Below, one piece after another: positions 10,405 through 27,916 of a DNA stretch of 64,000 nucleotides; position 1 is the first letter of the stretch, and the number at the start of each line of letters is the position of its first letter. The notes under the pieces are model-generated. The model worked only from the letters and a program-made list of their open reading frames with translations, searched no databases and was not told where the DNA came from. A program made the position numbers and the translations under genes. Where the stretch lies: positions 1 through 64,000 of the forward strand of contig MCFG01000354.1 of NCBI GenBank assembly GCA_002104895.1. The letters run 5' to 3'. Source of the stretch: Anaeromyces robustus. Its lineage: Eukaryota; Neocallimastigomycota; Neocallimastigomycetes; Neocallimastigales; Neocallimastigaceae.

Positions 10405-11977
10405 ATGAAAGTATTAAATGTTTTATATTGCTAGTTAGTCCATGGTTTAGATAGAAGTAAAGATGATTTTGCAATTATTAAAAGTAAAACCGAAGAAATC
10501 TTTAATAGAGTATTTACTAACCAGGAAAACAAGGACATTCAAAATTTAATTTATTGTTATTGTTCAACTTCACATACTGGTTCAAAATCTAGAGATCATT
10601 TAATGATTACCTCAAAGAATGATTTTATTGAATTTGGAGAATTTTTAGAAGGTACCATAATAAAAGAATTAAAAGAAAATGAAGAAAAATATAATAAATT
10701 TGAAGGTGTTGAATGTAATATTTATGTTTCTGTTACAGGACATTCATTGGGTGGACTTATTGCTCGTGGTCTTATTAAAAATATTTTTTCAACTTATATT
10801 CATGAAGAAGTTCAATATGATAATTATTTTGAATTTTTAAAAAAAAAGCATTCTTTCATTCATGATTTTAGACCTTGTTCCTTCTTAACCCTTTCTTCTC
10901 CACACTTAGGATCACTTATGGCTGATGCATCACATACTAATCTTCTTCATAAAAAAATAGAAAAAATTGGTTTTCATATTGTTTGTGACCATCTAGTAAA
11001 TAAAATTGGAAAAGAATTAGTATTTAAAGATAATAAAATAAAAAATAATGAATATTATAAAGACGGTAAACCAGTGTTATATCAATTTTGTGAAAAAGAT
11101 TATATAAATGATGCTGTAGGAAAATTTCCAAATAGAACTTTAACTGGTTTCTTAAGATATGATTTACAAGTTAAATATTGTTCAGCACTTGCTTGTATTG
11201 AAAATCCATTAGAAGATTTAATGAAAGAAGAAAATAGTATAATACTTGATGAAAGTAAAACAGTTGATACTAGAATTATTGCTCTCTCTGGTTATAATGA
11301 AGGATCAGAGTTTGATTATTATAAAAACAATCTTTATAATGAAAAAATTTTAGAAAACTTTTATTACAATGATACTCGAATTCTTCCACCTGTAAATATT
11401 GATGAACAAATTAAACAAAATTTAATAAGAAATGGGGAAGATCCAAATATTGGTGAAGGTAATATATACATATACATATATATATATATATTAACGTATA
11501 TAAATATTAATTTTTTTTTTTTTTGAATACTTATTTATTTTTTACATTTATTTATATTTATTTATATTTATTTATATTTATATGTATTATTTTAATAACA
11601 AAAAATTAATATATATATATATTAATTGTTATTTATTTATTTATTTATTTATTTATAAATATTTTATAATAAAGATGAACTTGATAAAAAAAAAATTCTT
11701 AGTTGATAATGATAATCAAATGGAAATTCCAATTTATATATTAAAAAAATTTAATAGTATTCCATTTAGAAGAGTTTCAATTGATTTAATTGCACCAAGA
11801 GGTCTTGATAGAGTAGGAACTCATGGTATATGCCTTGGTTCAAGATGGACAATTTTTGATAAAGAATGTATTAGAAATATAGCTAAGAAAACTGTTAATT
11901 ATTATGGTAGCTTATTAATTTCAGATTTTATATTGACTTCAGGTCAAAAAGATAGTTATTCATTACAACAAGATTAA
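10405..11977 (+). pseudogene. Decayed DUF676-type serine esterase/lipase (paralogue of the next gene)
   Basis: Two exons, about 10405-11458 and 11675-11977, match the intact downstream gene along their whole length. From the ATG at 10405 the frame reads nine residues, meets TAG at 10432-10434 exactly where the paralogue has Tyr, and continues as LVHGLDR (paralogue FVHGLDG). The nucleophile motif GHSLGG and the SSPHLGS motif are intact. A phase-1 donor at 11459 (GTAATA) corresponds to the paralogue's donor. Splicing to the acceptor ending at 11674 puts exon 2 one base out of frame: its run of ten A at 11686-11695 would need nine to restore agreement with the paralogue. A truncated product from ATG 10603 would lack the VHGLDG region and terminate before or soon after the junction. 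A sequencing error in the homopolymer is possible; the TAG is harder to explain away. If both are real, this is a recent pseudogene. Confidence 0.75.
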
Positions 11978-12085
11978 TTATAAAGAAAATAATTATATAA
12001 AAAGTTACAATAAATTATATTTTTTTTTATAATTAATTTTTTTTTTTTTTCATAAAAAAAAAAAAGATAAAAACAAAGTGTATAT

Positions 12086-12312
12086 ACATATAAAGAAAAA
12101 AAAAGTATTAATAATAAAAATAAAAACTCAATACATATAAAGAAAAAAAATATTAATAATAAAAATAAAAACTCTTTACATATAAAGAAAAAAAAATATT
12201 AATAATAAAAATAAAAACTCTTTACATATAAAGAAAAAAAAATATTAATAATAAAAATAAAAACTCTATGCATATAAAAAAAAATATTAATAATAAAAAT
12301 AAAAACTCTTTT
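12086..12312. repeat. Minisatellite, about 46-bp unit, five copies
   Basis: A unit containing acatataaag, an A run, then attaataataaaaataaaaactc recurs with starts at about 12086, 12133, 12178, 12224 and 12270 (spacing 45-47). It lies between the decayed and the intact esterase genes. The rest of 11978-12715 is AT-rich with no gene. Confidence 0.85.
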
Positions 12313-12715
12313 CAATGAAAATATTTTACATACTGTTAATTAAAGTGTATTATGTTTTTAAAATTTTTTAATTTTTAATACTATTTTATAACAAATATAT
12401 ATCAATAATTCATTATTTAAAACAATATAAATTTTTTTAAATTAATAGTTTTTTATTAAATAATATACAATTCTTTATCAATTTTATTATTCAATGTAAT
12501 TAAAAAAACTACATTTTCACGTGATTTTAATTTTGAGATTAATTAATTAATTATGAATATTATTAATTCCTTTTTTTTTTTTTATTAATATTACATATTA
12601 TTTTTTTTATTTATTTAGTAATTAAAAAGATAAATAGTCAAATAAAAGTTAAATCAACTGTAAAAAAAAGAAAAACAAAGTTAAATAATAATAATAATAA
12701 ATAAAAAATAATAAA

Positions 12716-14336
12716 ATGGTAAAAATTAATTTATTATGTTGTTATTTTGTTCATGGTTTAGATGGATGTAATAAAGATTTCAAAAATATACATGAAAAAA
12801 CCAAAGAAATCTTTAATTCATTATTTAAAAATGGAAATGAAAATGAAAATGAAAATGAGAATGGAAGTGAAGATGAAATAAAAAATTATTTTTATGGATA
12901 TCGTTCAAATGATAATGCTCTTTTAAAAACACATGCTCAATTCCAAACAATAATAGATAAATCATTTAATGAATTACAAAGATTTATGGAAGATATTGCA
13001 CTAACTAATTTTCAAAAAGATAATGAAGAAAAATATAACCATTTTGAAAATATAGAATGTAATTTATATTTCTCTATCATTGGTCATTCCTTAGGTGGTT
13101 TAATATCTAGAAGTGTAGTAAAATATATTTATTCAGGTTTTAAAAAGGATGATTTTGAATATGCAACATATTTTGAGTATTTAAAAAAGAAATTTCCATT
13201 TATTACTACAATAAAACCTTGTACCTTTTTAACTTTATCAACACCACACCTTGGTTCTTTAGCATGTAATGAAAATGGTTCTATTGTGAAAAGAACTGAA
13301 AAAAATATGGTTAGATTTTATTGTAATTATTTTTCAGGAAGTATAGGAAAAGTATTTACTTATAATGATGGAAATAAAGATGTTAAACCAACACTTATTA
13401 GACTTAGTCAAAAGGGATACATGGATATTTATGAAAAATTCCCTAATAGAACTTTAATTGGTTGTGTAAGATATGATATTCCAGTAAAATTTTGTTCAGC
13501 AATAGCAAGTTTAGATCATCCTGTATTTGAATATGAAAAAGAAAATTTATTAATTGATAAATCTAAATCAGATACAAGAATTTGTTCCTATTCAGGTTAT
13601 GAGGGAAAAGAATTAGATTATTATCAAAAGGAAATATTTAATGAAAAAGTTTCAGAAAATATGTATTATAAAGATACCAAGAATGTACCACCTCCAAATA
13701 TTGATGAACAAATTAAAATAGGATTAGAAAAAATTAATTCAAAAAAGAAAGATAATAAAGATAATGATGAAAATCAAACACCACTAAAATATGGTAAATA
13801 ACATATATACTCTTTTATACTAAATAAATTATTATAATTAAGCTCTTATAAATATATATAACCTTTTAAACTAAACTAAATTATACCATATTATTTATTT
13901 ATATATTTATATGTTTATTTATTTATTATATTATATTATATTATTATTAAAATATATTATTATTATTATTAAAATTAAAATTATAACAGAGGAAATGGAA
14001 GATGTATTTATTCCTGATACTATCAATCAAGTTGAATCAGCAGTATCAGTATTAAAATTATTTAACAAGGTATCCTTTAGAAGAATTATTATTGATTTTT
14101 CTTTACCAAATGTTGCTAAATTAGCCACTCATGCTATTTATATGGGAAATGTTATTACACCTGGTAACATTCCCGTTATAAATTCAATGGTAGCAAAAAC
14201 TGTAAAATTATTTTCAGATATTATTATTGCTGATTATCTATTGACATCAGAACAAAATAATAAATATTCATTGAATGATATTATAACTAAAAATGAAAAT
14301 AATGAAAATGCTGAAAGTAATAAAAATAATGAATAA
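12716..14336 (+). CDS. DUF676-type (ROG1-like) putative serine esterase/lipase, two exons
   Basis: Join 12716..13793, 13990..14336, giving 474 residues. The phase-1 intron (GTAAAT...ACAG) is supported by the homologous position in the paralogue just upstream. The N-terminus has VHGLDG (oxyanion region, near residue 14). An Asn-Glu repeat interrupts residues about 42-50. The nucleophile elbow GHSLGG places the catalytic Ser at 125, followed by the LSTPHLGS motif usual in this alpha/beta-hydrolase family. The second exon has KLATHAIYMG with His407, the best candidate for the catalytic His, so the spliced form is needed for a full triad. There is no signal peptide, so it is probably cytosolic or on lipid surfaces. 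Family members act on lipids or acyl esters; the substrate is unknown. A one-exon reading would stop at 13801 and lose the His. Confidence 0.8.
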
Positions 14337-14702
14337 TAATAAATAATTAATTAAATATAAAAATTATAAAAATCATAATAATGAATAATGAATTATATAT
14401 TAAAAACATAATTATAATAAATTTAAATAAATTATTAAAAATTATAAAATAAAAAATCAATAATACAATTAATTAATAATTGAATATATATAATATATCT
14501 TTTATTTTTAAATTTTAATATTTATTCTTTTATTTTATTTAATTTTATTTATTTAATTTTTATAAAAGAAAATTCTTATTGTATAATAATATGATATAAT
14601 GATGTTATATCTACAACCAAAAAATAATAAAAAAAAATAACCCTATTACACCTTTTTTTATTGATATTAATTATTATAAATTTATCATTATAATCATCAT
14701 TA

Positions 14703-19412
<4,710 letters not shown>

Positions 19413-21418
19413 TATTATAATTTATATTAATAATTTTGTACTTTAATTATACTTTTTAATTATATTTTAAATTTAAATTTTAATTTTATATTCTGAATTA
19501 TTAAAATAATAATTATAATTTAAAAATTGTTAATTTAATTATAAATCAATTTATAATTATAGTTATAAAAATGACATTGATAGAAATTTTAAAAAATAAA
19601 TAGAATTAAAAAAATCCAAATATATATAAATATATAATTAAATTTCAAATTTGAAAATTTCGAATGTATTAATTTAATTATTATATATATACAAATTAAA
19701 AAAAATAAAAATAAATCTTTATAATAAATAGGAAAATAAATAAATTATATATTATAAAAAAAGGGTATTAAATAAAATTTTTTATCTTATTTTATTTCAT
19801 ATATAATTTTATCAAAAATGTCTTCAAATTTAGATTTCAATAAATTATTATTCATGAAATTTGATGATTTTCAATTATAAATTTTAATTTAATTAATATT
19901 AACATAAACTAAACATTAGATTCATAAAATGATAATAATCATTATTTAATTAACTTGTTTGTTAATTTAAATTATTATAAATATATTTTATTTAAAAACA
20001 TTAAAAAATAGACATTCAAATTAATTCAAATTACACTTTTAATAAAAAAAAAAGTTAAGAAAAAAAATTTATTTTTTATAATATAAAATTATTGTGGTCA
20101 TAATATTTAATAAATAAAATTCTAAATTTTAATAATATATTAATCATTTTTTTAATTTCTCTTTAAAATCTTTTCAATAAATTAATTAATTTATATTATA
20201 AATTAATGAATAAATAAAAGGTAAATAAATATTAAATATAATTAAAAGTAAATGAATAAAATAAATATATAATAAATAAATAAATAATATTTAAAATAAT
20301 TAATAATTGCTAATTCATAATTATTATTTACTCATTAAATGAAAAAATAAAAAATTAAAAGTTTTTTTTTTTAATTAATAAAAAATTTTTTTATTATATT
20401 ATTAGCCAATAAAATCTTAATATTTTAAAATAAATAAAAATAAAAAAAAAATTTTAAAATATTAATAAATAAATAAATAAATAAATATATAAATATATAA
20501 ATATGGTATTTATATATTTTATATATTCATTCACATACATATAAGTAAATGAATATTAATAAATAAATAAATAATAAATATAAGAATAAATAAATAAATA
20601 ATAAATATAAGTAAATGAATATTAATAAACAAATAAATAAATAAATAATAAATATAAGAATAAATAAATAAATAATAAATATAAGTAAATGAATATTAAT
20701 AAATAAATAAATATATAAGTAAATGAATAATAAATAAATGTAAATAAATAATAATAAATAAATAGATAATAATTTTATACTCTGATTATTATAAATTTTA
20801 TACTCTGATTATTATAATTATTATTATTATTAATAATAATAATAATCAGTTACCTTAAAACCTTTTGTAAGATATACAAACTTTGTATATACATAATTAT
20901 TTATATATTTTTTATTATAAAATAAACATTTAATATTAATAAATAAATTATTAGAAAAAATCTGATAAAAGCTTTCAAATAATACCAAACACACATAGTT
21001 TTACATATATTCTCAATATTTATGTTATGAATAATTATTAAAATTAGTTATGTTAATTATTTATTCTAAATAATTATTTAAATATATAGTTATTGAATAT
21101 TTATATATATTATTTTATTTATTTACTTGTTATTCTATTTATTTACTTATTATTGTATTTATTTGTTTTTGTTAAACTAATAAAAAATAACAAGAAATGT
21201 TTTAAATTTGTATTAATAAAATAATTTATAACTTTTATGGTTATTACTTTTAAATATTAACTAATTATTACTGATCAAATAAAAAAATAAGGCGCATATA
21301 AAAAAAGAAATCAAAAAATCAAAATCAGTAAAAAAAATTTTAATATATAATAATTGGGTAAATTAAACAAAAAAACCACATTTTTTATGTTTTATTATCA
21401 TAATAATAATAAATAATA

Positions 21419-21459
<41 letters not shown>

Positions 21460-22533
21460 TATTTATAATAATAATAAATTATAAACAATATTAAATAGAT
21501 TTTAAAAATCTTTTTTTTTATTATTTGATGTATACATTTATTAAGAAAAAATTATTTTATTGGTTATGAATATCCAATCATAACCCCAAATACAAAGATT
21601 TAAAGATTATAAGTTTTATCAATATAAAAAGCAACCAAATATAAATAAGTAAATAAGTAAATAAATAATAAGTAAATAATAAATAATAAGTAAATAAATA
21701 AATAAGTAAATAAATAAATAATAAATAAAAAAGTAAATAAATAAATAATAATAAATTATAAAAATATTAATAATATTATTAATAATAATTATAAAAATAT
21801 TAATAATAATATTAATAAATCAAAAAATTATGAGGATAATACGAAAAAGTTTTAATATAAAATTTTGATTATAATGTAATATATTATACATTAATATGAT
21901 TTATTATTACTTTTTTTTTTTTTAAATTCTCATATATATAATGAAAATTTTGTATTTTTTTTTTTTCTTTGCTTTTTTTTTTTAATAAATTCTTCACACG
22001 AAGAAATTTGAATAACTTAATGTAAAGTATACACATTTTTATTAATAAATAATTAAACTCTCTTTATCCATTAATAATATTTTTAATAAATATTATTAAT
22101 AAAATGAAAGAAATATATTTATTTATAACATATATAATAATTATTTAATATTAATAATATTTATAATTTAATATTAATATATTAATATAAGAAATTTCAA
22201 ATTTATTCTAATACTAATTATATATATTTTTACATTCTTATTTAAATTTTATATTAAATTTAAAAATAATTATATACAATAAATTCAAAAATCAATTTCA
22301 AAATCAAAAAACAAATAATAAATTTATATCCTCAAATTCCAATTTTCAATTAAAAAAAAAAATGTAAATCATCTATCAATTGAAATTATTATCCATTTTA
22401 TGAAAATAATGAAAAATTAAAAAAAAAAAAAAAAAAAATAAAAAAATAAAAAATGACAAATTAACATTAGAACAATAAAATAAATATTATAATATAATAT
22501 TTAATTATAATATAATAATATAAAGAAAATAAA
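19413..22533. other. Divergent intergenic region between the Fun30-type gene and asd
   Basis: This 3.1 kb region presumably carries the promoters of both flanking genes. It is mostly AAAT-type repeats (about 20460-20770 and 21640-21740) and (AAT)n near 21405-21460. The only coding-like patch is a 20-codon ATG frame at 19818-19880 (MSSNLDFNKLLF...), with no splice continuation that I could find. No tRNA or other RNA gene was recognised. Confidence 0.55.
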
Positions 22534-23616
22534 ATGTCTCAAAAGGTTAATGTTGGTATTTTAGGTGCTACTGGTACCGTTGGTCAACGTTTCATTGCCT
22601 TATTAGAAAACCACCCAATTTTCGAAATTAAGGCTATTGGTGCTTCTTCTAGATCTGCTGGAAGAATTTATTCTGAATGTACTGAAAGAACCTGGAAAAT
22701 GACTACTGAAATTCCAGAAAACATTAAGAATATGACCATTGTTCCATGTGAACCAGAACACTTCAAGGGTTGTAGACTTATTTTCTCTGGTTTAGATGCT
22801 GCTGTTGCCGGTGAAATCGAAACTAACTTTGCTAACGCTGGTTACGCTGTTTTCTCTAATGCTAAGAACCACAGAATGAACCCATTAGTTCCATTATTAG
22901 TTCCACTTTGTAACACTGAACACTTTGATGTTATTAAGTACCAACAAGAAAAATACGGTTACAAGACTGGTATGATTGTCACTAATGCTAACTGTGCCTC
23001 TACTGGTTTAGTAGTTGTCTTAAAGGCTTTACAAAATGCCTTTGGTCCAATTACTAAGGTTATGGTTCATACTTTACAAGCTATTAGTGGTGCTGGTTAC
23101 CCAGGTGTTCCATCTTTAGATATTATTGATAATGTTGTTCCATTTATTGGTGGTGAAGAAGAAAAAGTTGAATCTGAAGCTTTAAAGATGCTCGGTGGTA
23201 TTAATGCCGAAACTCATGAATTTGAACATCTTACTAACATGAAGATTTCTGCTCACTGTAACAGAGTTCCAGTTGTTGATGGACATGTTACTAATTTATC
23301 TATTGAATTTGAAAAGAAGCCAGCTCCAAGTGTTGAAGAAGTTAAGAAGGTTTTAAGAGAATACACTTGTGAAGCTCAATCCTTAAAATGTCCATCTGCT
23401 CCAAAAGAATGTATTATTGTTAAGGATGCTCCAGACAGACCACAACCAAGACTTGACCGTAACAGATACGGTGGTATGGCTGTTACTGTTGGTCGTGTCA
23501 GAGAATGTCCACTCTTTGACATTAAGCTTTCCTTATTAATTCACAACACTATTTTAGGTGCTGCTGGTAGTAGTATCTTAAATGCTGAAGTTGCTGTTGC
23601 TAAGGGTATCTTTTAA
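22534..23616 (+). CDS. HOM2: Aspartate-beta-semialdehyde dehydrogenase
   Basis: Intronless, 360 residues, the normal length for the fungal/archaeal-type enzyme. It reduces L-4-aspartyl phosphate to L-aspartate semialdehyde with NADPH, the branch step toward threonine, methionine (and in bacteria lysine). The N-terminal Rossmann motif GILGATGTVGQRF (residues 8-20) binds NADP. NANCAST carries the catalytic Cys154. The AHCNRVPVVDGH motif gives the acid/base His251. The start is fixed by the Rossmann motif a few residues after Met and an A-rich context (aaaataaaATG). Codon use stands out from neighbouring genes: many AAG, TAC, CAC, AAC and ATC codons in an otherwise A/T-ending genome, as expected for a strongly expressed cytosolic housekeeping gene. 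Confidence 0.95.
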   Translation: MSQKVNVGILGATGTVGQRFIALLENHPIFEIKAIGASSRSAGRIYSECTERTWKMTTEIPENIKNMTIVPCEPEHFKGCRLIFSGLDAAVAGEIETNFANAGYAVFSNAKNHRMNPLVPLLVPLCNTEHFDVIKYQQEKYGYKTGMIVTNANCASTGLVVVLKALQNAFGPITKVMVHTLQAISGAGYPGVPSLDIIDNVVPFIGGEEEKVESEALKMLGGINAETHEFEHLTNMKISAHCNRVPVVDGHVTNLSIEFEKKPAPSVEEVKKVLREYTCEAQSLKCPSAPKECIIVKDAPDRPQPRLDRNRYGGMAVTVGRVRECPLFDIKLSLLIHNTILGAAGSSILNAEVAVAKGIF

Positions 23617-25488
23617 GTTTCTTCTCAGTGAATAATATAAAAAAAAAAAAGAAAAAAGAAAAATAAACGATAAAAATAAATAAATAAAAAGGGGGAAAAA
23701 AAAGAAATAATTTTTTTTTCATATATTAGTTTTTATTTTTATCTTTTTTTTTTTTTTAAAGAATATAATATTCAAATACAAATGGAAATAAAAAAAAAAA
23801 AAGTACCAACAAAAATCTTATTTAATTATAATAATAATATCAAATCAACTAATGAACAAAGGAAAATTTTAAATAATAATAATAAAAAAAAAAAAATAAC
23901 AAGGTTCTCATAAAGTTTACGAAATTATAATAATAATAAAATCATATATGTAATAGTTAAAAAAAGAAAAACAATAACAATAATAATTAATATCAAGAGC
24001 ATATAATAAAAAAAATAAAAAAAAATAAAAATATAAAAATAAAAAAAAAATAAAAAAATAAAAAATAAAAATATAATGTATATATATGTAACTAAATTAT
24101 TATCAAGAAAAATTAACTTTTTTTTTTTTATTTTTTCAAATAAAAATATAAAAATAATAAAAAAATATTATATGTATTTTTTTTTTTAATAATTGTTTTT
24201 CATACTGTTATAAATAGAAGAAGTATATTTTTATTATTATTATTTTTTTTTTAATTTCAAATGAAAAAAAAAAAAAGGAATAGATTTTAAAAAAGGAATT
24301 ATTTACTCTTTTTAATGAACTGGAAAAGTTTTATACGTATTATTATTACTATTTTTTATTTATTTATTACTATGTAATATTATTTATTATTATATTATTT
24401 ATTATTATATTATTATTATTATTATATTTCTTTTTATATTGATATTATATGAAAATTTAATATTTTTTAACCTATAAATAATGGCTAATTATTTAATTTT
24501 TATTCTATTATATTTTAAGTATTAATAATTGTTTTTCATACCATTATAAATAAAAGAAGTAAATTTTTATTATTATTATTTTTTTTTAATTTCAAATGAA
24601 AAAAAAAAATATATATATATATATATATAGTTTTTAAAAAAGGAATTATTTACTCTTTTTAATGAAATGGAAAAGTTTTATACGCATTATTATTACGATT
24701 ATTTATTTATTTATTTATTATTATTATTATTATTATTTAATATTATTTATTATTATTGATATTATATGAAAAATTAATGTTTTTTTTAACCTATAAATGG
24801 CTAATTATTTAATTCTTATTCTATTATATTTTATTTTAAGTATTAATAATTGTTTTAGTAATTTATCAATAGATTATTTATTATTTATAAGAATAATTAT
24901 TATTATAGAATTTTTAATTATAGGTATATATTAATACTTTTATGATAAATTAGTTCATCAATAATAATAATTTTTATGGTCATTTTTTGTAATTAATAAA
25001 AGGTAATAAAAATTAATTGTATTTATTTAAATTATAAATATAATATATTAGATATTGGAGAAATTTAATATAAAAAAAATTTATAATAATCATTGGTTAT
25101 ATTAAATAAAAAAAAATTTGAAAATGATATTGATATAATATGTATATAAGATTTATAAAGAAAAAGAATTATAAGTTTTATTTTTTATGTTTTTTTTTTT
25201 ATTATATATTTTTATTATTATTACAATTAATTATACCAATTTATTCTAACTTTAAGTTTGATTGAAAAAAAAAATTATTTTTCAATAAACTGCGATAAAA
25301 TAAAACCTTAAAATATAATATTTTTTAATTTATAATTAAATTTTATTTAATTTATAAATATTTAAAACAAAAAACAAGAAACAAATTAACATTAGTATAT
25401 ACAAGAATAACAATAATAATAATAAAAATAAAAAACGCAAAAACTATTTAAAAGATATATATAATTATATAAATAAATAAAATAAAAA
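23617..25488. other. Intergenic region between asd and the SPAG16-like gene
   Basis: No gene seen. A-rich 3' flank of asd with poly-A/T tracts, a 336-bp tandem duplication (described separately), then AT-rich sequence up to the start of the WD40 gene. Confidence 0.6.
24187..24852. repeat. Tandem direct duplication, period about 336 bp
   Basis: Two copies, about 24187-24522 and 24523-24852. They share in order ttgtttttcata, ataaa/gaagaagta, aaaaaggaattatttactc, atggaaaagttttatacg, gatattatatgaaaa, aacctataaat and ggctaattatttaatt. The copies differ mainly in the lengths of their ATT, TA and poly-A internal runs. No reading frame is conserved between them. Confidence 0.85.
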
Positions 25489-26760
25489 ATGGATACAGTA
25501 CCAGTATCACCACCTAAAAATGTGGAAATGGAAAAATGGACAGATAAAAATAGCAAAACTTACGTTTTAGAATGTAAAAGAAAAAATTACATTATATATA
25601 TATATAATGTATTTTTTTAATATTTCATATTTCATATTTATGTTTGATATATATAATATAATTAATAATTATTTCTTTTCAATTTATATATTTATGAACT
25701 ATGAATATAAATATTTGAAAAATATTGAAACATTATAAATAAAAATAAACTTGCAAAAAAAAAAAAAAAAAAAAGCCGTTCCTGATTTATTCCAAAGTGA
25801 TACTGATGATGATTATTTATATGAAGAAATACCCATAGAAGAATTTGAGGATGATAAAAGTGATACAGAAGATGAAAATTTAGAAAAAACTGTTAGAAAT
25901 ATTACAGAAAGAAAATTTTTTGAAGGTGAACATTTAGTTACATGAAATATAAAACCTTTTTTTTTTTTTTTTTTTAATATTATGAATAAACACTTTTAAC
26001 ACATTTTTTTCATATATAATAAATAAAAATAAATAATAAATGAATTTTAAATGAAAAAAAAAAAATTGGGTTTTATATTATATTATATAATATATTATAT
26101 TATATAATAAAAATTTTAATAGAAAATGAATTAGATTTAAAGAATATAGAAGAAAATAAAGATAATGTAGTAAATACCACAAAAGAATCAGAAGTAGTAG
26201 AAGATTATATTAGAAATTTTTTTTATTCAAGAGGATTAAAAAAATCATTAGAAACATTTCAAGTAAGTGAAAAGAAAAGGGAGAATTAACATCATTATTT
26301 TATACGATTTAATATTAGTATTGACTGTCAATACTTCAAAAACAAATAAATAAAAAAATTAAAATAAAAATAAAAATAAAAACGAAAACGACATAATAAA
26401 AATATGCAATATATATAAGCGTAACTGATGAAACTTAAATTAATTGATATTAATATTTTTTTTGCTTTTTATTTTCTTCTTTATTATCATTATTATTAAT
26501 TATACTTAAAAGGAAGAATGGTATGAATTTAAAAAAAAGGGGAATTTATCACCAGAAGATAGTGTCATTGTACCAGATGTTTATGTAAAAAATCAAAAAT
26601 TAACAGATAATATACAAAAATTAAGAACAAATATAGAAGAATATAAAGATATAGCAAAGTTAGTATGATATTAATAAATAAAAATAATATCGTAACAAGA
26701 AAAAAAAACATTTTTTTTATAAAAAATAAATAAATACTAATACAAATACTTATACATATT

Positions 26761-26803
<43 letters not shown>

Positions 26804-27880
26804 TTTTTTAAAAAAATAATTATAATAATAAAAAAAACAATAAAATTTAAAAAAAAAAATTACTCAATAATATTATATTATTAGTAAAGCTCAATCAACT
26901 TTTGAAAAATTAAAAAAAGAAAGAGATTTTCATAGAATGCATCATCAAAGAGTAGTTCAAGAAAAAAATAAATTAATTTCAGATATTAATCGATTAAAAA
27001 ATAAATGTTCAAAATTTGAACCAATGATAGAAGGTATTCAAAAAAAATATGAAACAGCAATGAAAGAAAAAATGTTAACAAAATTAGATAGAGATCGTTT
27101 AGCAGGAAAAGTAATTAATAATAATAATAATAAATTTTTCTATTATTATTCATTCTAATAATATGAAAGAAAAATAAAAATAAAAAAATATTTTTAATAT
27201 AAAATCTATATCTATATATTGATATATTATTTTTAAAAAAAAATGTAAAATGATTATAGATATTATCATTAGAAACGACTATAACACAATTAGAAAATTT
27301 AATAAAAGAAAATGAAGGTAATATATATATATTTAATTATAATTCTAATACTTTGTTTTTACACATATTTTATTAATGATCATTTTAATATTTGAATAAA
27401 TAAAAAAATTCATTAAAAAAAAACATTTTTATAGATAAAAAAGTGAATAATTCTCGTATATCTCATAGTAATTTAAATTCAAAGAATATGTTAAATGAAA
27501 TTGATAATACGAATAATGAAAATAATAATAATAATGAATTAACTATTAATGGTTCACCAATAAATAATACCAAACTTTCACATAAACGTGGAATATCTGG
27601 AAGAGAAGGAATTATTCCAATAGGAAATAGACAAAATCCTTATAGTAATATGGATATTCAACCTGTCAATGTATCACAAATGAGTATGATTCAAAATATA
27701 AAAGGACATGACGCTGCTATTAGCTCGTAGGATATATTTATATTATTCTTAATAAATTTTAAATAATTATTAATTGACTATTTACATTTAAATAATTAAA
27801 TATTTTTTTTTATATACATATATATATATATATTATCCTTTATATATATATATATTTATATATGTATTTATATATTTATT

Positions 27881-27916
<36 letters not shown>

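Noticed and set aside
10411-10434. GTATTA...GCTAG as a 24-nt intron that would remove the TAG in the first esterase copy
   Set aside because: Far shorter than any other intron here, and the removed stretch aligns with coding sequence of the intact paralogue.
12121-12310. Possible CRISPR-like array at the 46-bp minisatellite
   Set aside because: Units are directly adjoining with no unique spacers, in a eukaryotic genome. It is a plain minisatellite.
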